Source: an uncultured Oscillospiraceae bacterium (GTDB lineage Bacteria; Bacillota; Clostridia; Oscillospirales; Ruminococcaceae). From it: a DNA stretch of 12,403 nt. The notes beneath the pieces are model-generated. The model saw nothing but the letters and a program-made list of their open reading frames with translations, ran no database searches and was not told where the DNA came from. The stretch spans positions 1 through 12,403 of the forward strand of contig CAJTSP010000077.1 in assembly GCA_910578965.1 (NCBI GenBank). The letters run 5' to 3'. Shown here in pieces: positions 7,200 to 12,403 of the stretch. The position numbers and the translations under genes are program-made. How positions within the stretch are numbered: the stretch's first letter is position 1; each line of letters begins with the position of its first letter.

Positions 7200-7929
7200 C
7201 GTTTTGCGGCGTTTCGGCCTGCTGAGCCTCCCGGCCGGACGGGGCGGCTGGGAGGGGCCCGTCTACAGCACAGCCCGCATCATGCGAGGGCATGGGCCCT
7301 ATTTCATTCAAAGGGTCGGCAGAAACATCCCGTCCCGGCTGCAAAGCAGATGCTTCGTCATCCCCTGCCCCTTGCGGCGCGTTTTTTGCGCGTCCGCCAA
7401 GCTCCTGCAAAAGGTAAAAAAGCAGCAAAAGCCCAAACCCAACCGTAATGCAGATATCCGCCACATTAAAAACGGCAAACTCCATAAACAGGGTATCAAA
7501 AAGGTCTACCACCGCGCCTCGGGCTACCCGGTCAATCAAATTGCCGACACCGCCGGCCAAAATCAAAACCCACGCAGCATATTCCAGTCGTTTTTTAGGC
7601 GGATTGAGGATTAGATACCCTCCGAGGCCGGCAAGCACCAAGCCGGTAAACAGGGCCAATAAAAGCTGCTGGCCCTCCAATATACTGAACGCTGCGCCGG
7701 TGTTGAGCACATAGCGCAACTGCAAAACATGCGGAATAAAAGGCATACTGCCTAACGGCTGCAGTATTGTACGCGCCCAAAGCTTTACCGCCTGGTCTAC
7801 CCCTATAAGTATGGCGGCAAAAACGACCAGCAGCATCCCTTGGCACAGCCCCTTCCGGCCATTTTTTTTGAAAGCAAGAGCCAAAAAAATACCGGTCAGA
7901 GCCGCCAGCGCACTCCAGAAAAACAGCAA
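7186..7929 (-). CDS. lspA: Lipoprotein signal peptidase (signal peptidase II), enlarged
   Basis: An inner-membrane aspartic peptidase that removes signal peptides from diacylglyceryl-modified prolipoproteins. The family motifs are complete: VDQAVK (44-49), LNTGAAF (75-81), GNLIDR with catalytic Asp133, and NVAD with catalytic Asp158. The usual four helices span about 32-173. Two things are odd. First, residues 3-20 form an extra N-terminal membrane helix followed by a positive KKNGRKG loop; positive-inside logic would place the N-terminus outside. Second, residues about 178-247 are a polar, Pro/Ala/Glu-rich, probably disordered tail. The total of 247 residues compares with roughly 150-170 usually. 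The start is TTG at 7929, backed by AGAAGGAG at 9-base spacing. An internal ATG at Met32 would give a standard-size protein. The stop overlaps the start of rluD. Confidence 0.95.
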   Translation of the reverse strand: MLFFWSALAALTGIFLALAFKKNGRKGLCQGMLLVVFAAILIGVDQAVKLWARTILQPLGSMPFIPHVLQLRYVLNTGAAFSILEGQQLLLALFTGLVLAGLGGYLILNPPKKRLEYAAWVLILAGGVGNLIDRVARGAVVDLFDTLFMEFAVFNVADICITVGFGLLLLFYLLQELGGRAKNAPQGAGDDEASALQPGRDVSADPLNEIGPMPSHDAGCAVDGPLPAAPSGREAQQAETPQNDETA

Positions 7930-7938
7930 AATATAACG

Positions 7939-7946
7939 CTCCTTCT
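7939..7946 (-). promoter_or_regulatory. Ribosome binding site supporting a TTG start for lspA
   Basis: Minus-strand AGAAGGAG lies 9 bases before TTG (7929-7927). A strong site next to a rare start codon favours the longer LspA with the extra N-terminal helix. Confidence 0.75.
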
Positions 7947-7974
7947 AAATTTTTGCAAACCGTTTTGCACAGAA

Positions 7975-8007
7975 ACGGCGACGCTCATGTTGCATAAGCG
8001 CCGCCGT
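7975..8007 (-). terminator. Hairpin between ileS and lspA
   Basis: Arms 7975-7985 and 7997-8007 pair over 11 positions. On the minus-strand RNA the single mismatch becomes a G-U wobble, so ACGGCGGCGCT pairs with AGCGUCGCCGU around an 11-base loop. Only a short TTT follows. A second hairpin (CCGTTT/AAACGG) overlaps its downstream arm and would compete with it. This could be the ileS terminator or an attenuator-like element before lspA; the T-run is too weak to be sure. Confidence 0.5.
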
Positions 8008-8072
8008 CAAACCATTTGCTCGGAGACCGCAGAGCGCACGCAATCCTGTAAAGGCATACGCCTTGTCCCCTG

Positions 8073-10868
8073 TTATTCCTCCAAAATGCCGGCACAGCGT
8101 CCGCACAGGGAGGGATGCGCCGCATGGCTACCCACGTCATGGGTATATTTCCAGCAGCGCTCGCACTTTTCGCCCTCAACATGGGCTACGCCGACCCCAA
8201 GCCCTTCAAACATGCCCTTTACACCACCCTCGCCCTGTACCAGCTCAACCTCAGAAACGATCAGGATATCTGCCAGTTCTTTGGCGGGGATAGCGTTCAG
8301 GAACTCATATACGGCCTCGCTGCAATACAAGGTAACCTTTGCCTCCAGCGAAGCGCCGATAGTCTTATCTGCGCGGGCTTGCTCCAATACCTTTTTGACC
8401 TCATCCCGAACGGCGATAATCCTGCCCCACTTTGCGGCAAATGCCTCATTCTGTGCCCAGGCGCCAGGCTTACCCATTTCCTCATAACCCACATATTGTT
8501 CCATGCCAGCCTTTTTAGGGATGAAGCTCCAGATCTCCTGCGCGGTAAACACCAATACCGGCGCAATGATCCTGGTCATCTGCACCAGGATATGGTACAT
8601 GGCGGTCTGCGCAGCACGGCGGGCCATTGAGTCCCTCTTGTTGATATAAAGCCGGTCTTTGATGACGTCCAGATAGAAGTTGGACATCTCAACCACGCAG
8701 AACCGGTAGACCGCGTGATAGACCTTGCTGAAATTGAAGGTATCGTAGCCCTCTACCGCTTCGGCCAGCAGCTTGTCCGAGGCGGCCAGCGCCCAACGGT
8801 CAATTTCCAAAAGGTCGCTTGCGGCAACCAGGTCTGTTTCGGGGTCAAACCCATCCAAATTGCCCAGGATAAACCGCGCGGTGTTGCGAATCTTGCGGTA
8901 CGCCTCGGAAAGCTGCTTCAGGATTTCCTTGCTGATGCGCACATCCACCGTATAGTCGGAGGAGGCAACCCACAGGCGGATGATGTCCGCCCCGTAGTCC
9001 TTGATGATCTCGCTGGGCTCGATGCCGTTGCCGGCCGACTTGTGCATCTGCTTGCCCTCGCCGTCCACCACCCAGCCGTGGCAAAGCACTCTCTTGTAAG
9101 GGGCAACGCCGCGGGTAGCAACGCTGGTCAGCAGGCTGGACTGGAACCAGCCGCGGAACTGGTCGCCCCCTTCCATGTAGAGGTCGGCCGGCCATTTCAG
9201 CTCAGGCCGCTCCTCCAGCACCGCTAAATGGGTGGAGCCGGAATCGAACCAAACGTCCATGGTGTCCCGGTCCTTGTCGAACTCGGCCCCGTCGCACTCG
9301 CACCGGTACCCCTTGGGCAAAATCTCGCCGGCCTCATACTTGTACCAGGCGTCGCTGCCCTCCTTACGGAAAAGATTCGACACCGCCGCGATGGTCTCGC
9401 TGGTGATGTGGTATTTGCCGCATTTTTTGCAATAAAAGGCCGGGATGGGCACGCCCCAGGTGCGCTGGCGGCTGATACACCAGTCGCTGCGATCCCGCAC
9501 CATGCCCCGCATCCTCTCTTGCCCCCAGGCGGGCTGCCAAGCCACCGCGTCGATGGCCTTGTAGACCTCTTCCTTGAAAGCGTCGATGGAGCAAAACCAT
9601 TGCTCGGTGGCCCGGAAGATGATGGGATGATGGCAGCGCCAGCAGTGAGGATACTGGTGGCTGATATGCTCGACCCCCATCAGATGGCCGGTGCCGCGGA
9701 TATGCTCTAGAATGACAGGGTTTGCGTCCCAAACCTTGAGCCCGGCAAACTGCTGCCCGGCCTCCTCGGTCAGGCGGCCGCCGTCGTCCACCGGCACCAC
9801 CACCGGCAGCTCGGGGTAAAATTTTGCGCAGACGTCAAAGTCTTCCACGCCATGGCCGGGCGCGGTATGCACGCAGCCGGTGCCGCTTTCGAGGGTAACA
9901 TGGTCGCCCAGGATGACAAGGCTCCTACGGTCCAGGAAAGGATGCTGCACCTGCATGCGCTCCAGCTCGCGGCCCTTGACCGGCTGGCCCACCACCTCGT
10001 ATTCGGTGATGCCGCAGGCCTCCATGGTACTCTTGACCAGCGCCTCGGCCATCACATGGTAGTCCTCCCCCACCTTGACAAAGACATAATCGAACTCCGG
10101 GCCAAGGCAGATGGCCACATTGGCCGGCAGGGTCCAGGTGGTGGTGGTCCAGATGACAAACCAGGCCTTGCCGGCCGGGATGCCGTGGGCGGCAAGAACG
10201 CCGTTAGGGTCGTCGGTTACGGCAAAGCGCACAAAAATCGAGTCGCACTCGTCCTCGGCATACTCGATCTCGGCCTCGGCAAGGGCGGTGCGGTCCTCCG
10301 GGCACCAGTATACCGATTTAAGACCCTTGTAGATGTAGCCCTTTTTGGCCATCTCGCCAAAAATCTCGATCTGGCGGGCCTCAAACTCGGGCTTGAGGGT
10401 AAGGTAGGGGTGCCCAAAGTCGCCAATGACCCCCAGCCGCTGGAACTGCTCGTTCATGATGTCGATGTGCTCGGTGGCAAAATCGTAGCACAGCCGGCGC
10501 AGCTCCAGCTTGGAAAAACCTCCCTTTTGGCTTTTGGCCTTGGTAAGGGCCTTGCGCTCGATGGGCAGGCCGTGGGTGTCGTACCCCGGCACATAGGGCG
10601 CCTGAAAGCCCGCCATGTTTTTATAGCGGACGATGATGTCCTTGATGATCTTGTTAAGGGCGGTGCCCATATGGATGCTGCCATTGGCATAAGGGGGACC
10701 GTCATGCAGCACATACCGGGGCTTGCCTTCGTTGTGCTTCATGAGGTTTTGGTAATAGTTGGCCTGCTGCCATTCTTTCAGCATGGCCGGCTCTTTTTTG
10801 GGCAGGCCCGCCCGCATGTCAAACTTGGTTTTGGGCAGGTTGATGGTGCTGTTGTAATCCTGTGGCAC
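8073..10868 (-). CDS. ileS: Isoleucyl-tRNA synthetase
   Basis: A 931-residue class I synthetase that charges tRNA-Ile with isoleucine in the cytosol. Motifs appear in order: the HIGH-type signature as HMGT (66-69) in PPYANGSIHMGTALNK; the CP1 editing domain with TWTLPAN (244-250) and GTGCVHTAPGHGVEDFDV (329-346); WCISRQRTWGVPIP (463-476); and the KMSKS loop as QMHKS (607-611). It ends in a zinc finger with Cys902, Cys905, Cys922 and Cys925. Length and the C-terminal zinc finger fit the ordinary bacterial type, not the longer mupirocin-resistant type. The start is GTG at 10868, just after an in-frame TAA, with GAGGGAG 12 bases upstream, which is rather far. Many Firmicute ileS genes have a T-box leader; none fits in the 106-base gap to divIVA, so ileS is probably read from the upstream operon. 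Confidence 0.98.
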   Translation of the reverse strand: MPQDYNSTINLPKTKFDMRAGLPKKEPAMLKEWQQANYYQNLMKHNEGKPRYVLHDGPPYANGSIHMGTALNKIIKDIIVRYKNMAGFQAPYVPGYDTHGLPIERKALTKAKSQKGGFSKLELRRLCYDFATEHIDIMNEQFQRLGVIGDFGHPYLTLKPEFEARQIEIFGEMAKKGYIYKGLKSVYWCPEDRTALAEAEIEYAEDECDSIFVRFAVTDDPNGVLAAHGIPAGKAWFVIWTTTTWTLPANVAICLGPEFDYVFVKVGEDYHVMAEALVKSTMEACGITEYEVVGQPVKGRELERMQVQHPFLDRRSLVILGDHVTLESGTGCVHTAPGHGVEDFDVCAKFYPELPVVVPVDDGGRLTEEAGQQFAGLKVWDANPVILEHIRGTGHLMGVEHISHQYPHCWRCHHPIIFRATEQWFCSIDAFKEEVYKAIDAVAWQPAWGQERMRGMVRDRSDWCISRQRTWGVPIPAFYCKKCGKYHITSETIAAVSNLFRKEGSDAWYKYEAGEILPKGYRCECDGAEFDKDRDTMDVWFDSGSTHLAVLEERPELKWPADLYMEGGDQFRGWFQSSLLTSVATRGVAPYKRVLCHGWVVDGEGKQMHKSAGNGIEPSEIIKDYGADIIRLWVASSDYTVDVRISKEILKQLSEAYRKIRNTARFILGNLDGFDPETDLVAASDLLEIDRWALAASDKLLAEAVEGYDTFNFSKVYHAVYRFCVVEMSNFYLDVIKDRLYINKRDSMARRAAQTAMYHILVQMTRIIAPVLVFTAQEIWSFIPKKAGMEQYVGYEEMGKPGAWAQNEAFAAKWGRIIAVRDEVKKVLEQARADKTIGASLEAKVTLYCSEAVYEFLNAIPAKELADILIVSEVELVQGEGGVKGMFEGLGVGVAHVEGEKCERCWKYTHDVGSHAAHPSLCGRCAGILEE

Positions 10869-10912
10869 TGGCTTTTAACACTCCCTCTGTGATGCTTTTA
10901 TCCGGTTAAAGC

Positions 10913-10958
10913 CCCCAAGGACGCGGCCGGCGGGCAGCCCTGCCGCGCGGCGCTGGGG
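10913..10958 (-). other. Structured intergenic region between divIVA and ileS
   Basis: On the minus strand CCCCA (10958-10954) can pair with TGGGG (10917-10913), enclosing a GC-rich inner hairpin (GCGGCAG against CTGCCCGC, one bulge). The structure sits shortly after the divIVA stop and is followed by GCTTTAACC, which is not a proper T-run. It may be a weak terminator, a processing site or simply GC-rich sequence. The T-box consensus is not visible. Confidence 0.3.
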
Positions 10959-10974
10959 TGCTGAGAAAGCGCGC

Positions 10975-11817
10975 TCAATCGCTGAAGCGGATACCCTGGA
11001 ACCCTTCAAAAATCGAGGGCAGCGGCCCCTCTTCCTCAGCCGGCGCGGGCTGCTGCGGGGCAAACAGTATGGTTTCGGCCAAAGCCTCCTCGCCTTCATC
11101 CTGGGCCTGCCCGGGCTCCTGCCGAGGAACATTTAGGCTGGGCTGGAAATCCACCTGCCACAGGTCAGGCTGCTCCGGGGCATCTGCTGGCTGGGGATGC
11201 GGTTCCTGCGGCTCTTCAGCCGGCTGGGTCCGGGCCGTGACAGGCGACGCGGCAGGCCCGGGCTGGGCCTGGGGCAGGGCTGCGGGCTCGATAGCCGTCT
11301 TGGGAGGCTGCGGCTCGGCCGGTTCCTCGGCAGGCTCAGGCTCCTTGGTTTCCTCGCCCGGCAGGGTGCTCAGGGATTCGATGTGCTGTTTATAGAGCGA
11401 GAGCACGCTGGCCTTAAAGCGCGCCACCTCACTCTGGATCCGTTCCAGTTCCAGGGTCTGCTCCTCCACCTGTTCCTTGGAGCCTCGGGTAAGGTCTTCT
11501 GCCTTAATATTGGCTTCCCGCAGGATACTCTCAGCCTTTTGCCGCGCTTCCCGGATAATATTCTCACCCATACGCTGGGCGTTGAGCAGCGCTGTTTTCA
11601 GGGTATCCTCCTCCTTGCGGTATTCCTCGATCTTCTGCGCAAGGATATACAATTTCTGATCTGCCTCTTCCTTGGCGGAGGTCAACTGGCTTACCTGCCC
11701 GGCGAGGGCTTCCATATCTTCTGCGGCACGCTGCAAAAAGTCGTCCACATCCTCGCAGCGGTACCCGCGCATATTTCGCTCAAACGTTACCGTGCGGATT
11801 TCCTGCGGTGTAACCAT
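10975..11817 (-). CDS. divIVA: DivIVA-family cell pole/septum scaffold protein with extended C-terminal tail
   Basis: A 280-residue coiled-coil scaffold that binds curved membrane at poles and septa and recruits partners for division or chromosome placement. The N-terminal lipid-binding domain is clear: MVTPQEIRTVTFERNMRGY, then EDVDDFL (22-28). Residues about 30-150 are a long heptad-rich coiled coil. Residues about 155-265 are Pro/Glu/Ala/Gln-rich and probably disordered. The protein ends in a hydrophobic-acidic segment (SIFEGFQGIRFSD). Bacillus DivIVA is about 164 residues, so this one is much extended. The start at 11817 has GGAGG 8 bases upstream. An alternative ATG at 11835 touches the ylmH stop, would add six residues and breaks the family N-terminus. 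Position directly after ylmH and before ileS matches the conserved Gram-positive order. Confidence 0.95.
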   Translation of the reverse strand: MVTPQEIRTVTFERNMRGYRCEDVDDFLQRAAEDMEALAGQVSQLTSAKEEADQKLYILAQKIEEYRKEEDTLKTALLNAQRMGENIIREARQKAESILREANIKAEDLTRGSKEQVEEQTLELERIQSEVARFKASVLSLYKQHIESLSTLPGEETKEPEPAEEPAEPQPPKTAIEPAALPQAQPGPAASPVTARTQPAEEPQEPHPQPADAPEQPDLWQVDFQPSLNVPRQEPGQAQDEGEEALAETILFAPQQPAPAEEEGPLPSIFEGFQGIRFSD

Positions 11818-11825
11818 CCTGTTTT

Positions 11826-11830
11826 CCTCC
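11826..11830 (-). promoter_or_regulatory. Ribosome binding site fixing the divIVA start
   Basis: Minus-strand GGAGG with 8-base spacing to ATG 11817. It lies between the two candidate ATGs, so only the inner one can use it. Confidence 0.85.
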
Positions 11831-11834
11831 CACA

Positions 11835-12403
11835 TCAGTACTGAAAAAATTGAATAAACAAACGGTCTTTCCTGCTTTTTCCGCTTAGTGCTTCCAGCCG
11901 GAAACGGCCGCAGCCACGCACTGTAAAAATATCGCCCTCGTACACCTCACTATGGGCGCTCCGAGCCGCAATATGGTTTATTTCTACCTTTTTTGCCCGA
12001 ATCAGCTCTGCCGCTGCACTCCGGCTACAGTTCAGCATAGACGCCAGTACGGCGTCCAGCCGCAGCGAAGCCACTGTTGCCGAACGCAGCTCCCGAGGCT
12101 TTTGTGCCGCCGAAAGCAACGCGTCCCTCTCGCAAGGCACCGCGCGGGCGGACGCCCGGCCTACCCCGCTCAGCTCACACAGCAACGGCGCCGCGCTTTG
12201 TAGGGCAACAAGGTATGCGCGCCCGATCACCGTATCGTCCAGCAGAATATCGCCAAACGCCTCCCGCCCGAGCGAAAGGCCGGTTAGGGCGCCCAGATAG
12301 TCTTTGTGGGACGGCGGCGCCATTCCGCCATCCCAACTACAATCGATCTGCAAAAAAGCTATGGGCGGGTCGGCGGCTTCGCCGGGCGGGACTACTCCCA
12401 GCA
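11835..12403 (-). CDS. ylmH: YlmH-family S4-domain RNA-binding protein, C-terminal part; 5' end beyond the window
   Basis: The frame is open from the right edge to TGA at 11837-11835 and shows 188 residues of a family usually about 260 long, so roughly the first 70 are missing. Visible are the family's central segment (PIAFLQIDCS, then SHKDYLGALTGLSLGREAFGDIL) and a C-terminal S4 domain starting at RLDAVLASMLNCSRSAAAELI and continuing to VYEGDIFTVRGCGRFRLE. YlmH of Bacillus has been linked to ribosome-associated quality control as a relative of RqcP, so binding of stalled 50S subunits is the likely role. The TTG at 12353 is not the start, because conserved family sequence lies upstream of it. 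The gene ends 17 bases before divIVA, and the two are almost certainly co-transcribed. Confidence 0.93.
   Translation of the reverse strand, partial: LGVVPPGEAADPPIAFLQIDCSWDGGMAPPSHKDYLGALTGLSLGREAFGDILLDDTVIGRAYLVALQSAAPLLCELSGVGRASARAVPCERDALLSAAQKPRELRSATVASLRLDAVLASMLNCSRSAAAELIRAKKVEINHIAARSAHSEVYEGDIFTVRGCGRFRLEALSGKSRKDRLFIQFFQY

Noticed and set aside
9852..10892. 346-codon plus-strand open frame opposite ileS
   Set aside because: The minus strand encodes conserved IleS motifs throughout. The plus frame has no recognisable domain and no good ribosome binding site.
10869..10974. T-box riboswitch upstream of ileS
   Set aside because: The gap is too short and the conserved T-box sequence is not visible on the minus strand.
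12351..12353. TTG at 12353 as the start of the S4-domain protein
   Set aside because: The frame continues to the edge with YlmH family sequence (PPIAFLQIDCS), so the gene is cut by the window and does not start here.
1..12403. Mobile element, CRISPR or phage-related system
   Set aside because: No transposase, integrase, long direct repeats, spaced repeat arrays or atypical gene clusters were seen. Gene order is largely the conserved Gram-positive chromosomal one.

Overview
The window reads as GC-rich chromosomal DNA of a Gram-positive anaerobe. It is most likely a clostridial Firmicute of the Oscillospiraceae/Ruminococcaceae kind; this is inferred from GC-rich coding, strong GGAGG-type ribosome binding sites and gene order, and no species can be named. 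All nine genes I can support lie on the minus strand, so transcription runs from the right edge to the left edge. Gaps are short (under 190 bases). I see no tRNA, rRNA, CRISPR array, insertion sequence or attachment site.

Right part (12403 to 6285): a conserved Gram-positive block, ylmH (cut by the edge), divIVA, ileS, lspA and an rluD-type pseudouridine synthase. The same order is known from Bacillus and many Clostridia downstream of the division/cell-wall cluster. It covers an RNA-binding S4 protein, the pole/septum scaffold, isoleucyl-tRNA synthetase, lipoprotein signal peptidase and a pseudouridine synthase. lspA and rluD overlap by 14 bases. A short membrane-anchored helix-hairpin-helix protein of ComEA type follows.

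Left part (5717 to 1): ppk1 (polyphosphate kinase), a strong hairpin terminator, then a secreted 945-residue protein. That protein joins an N-terminal glycoside-hydrolase-like barrel of the GHL10/DUF187 type to beta-rich modules and a C-terminal N-acetylmuramoyl-L-alanine amidase with all metal ligands present. At the left edge is the N-terminal 124 residues of a single-span membrane protein, plausibly an anchored M23-type peptidase. Its frame is masked by a longer spurious open frame.

Most of the window is therefore housekeeping and cell-envelope biology, not an accessory island. I found no convincing new defence or mobile system. The parts most worth a second look are the fused glycosidase-like/amidase architecture, an enlarged LspA (extra N-terminal helix from a TTG start, long disordered tail), the long Pro/Glu tail of DivIVA, the Lys/Pro tail of PPK1, and several intergenic hairpins and palindromes.
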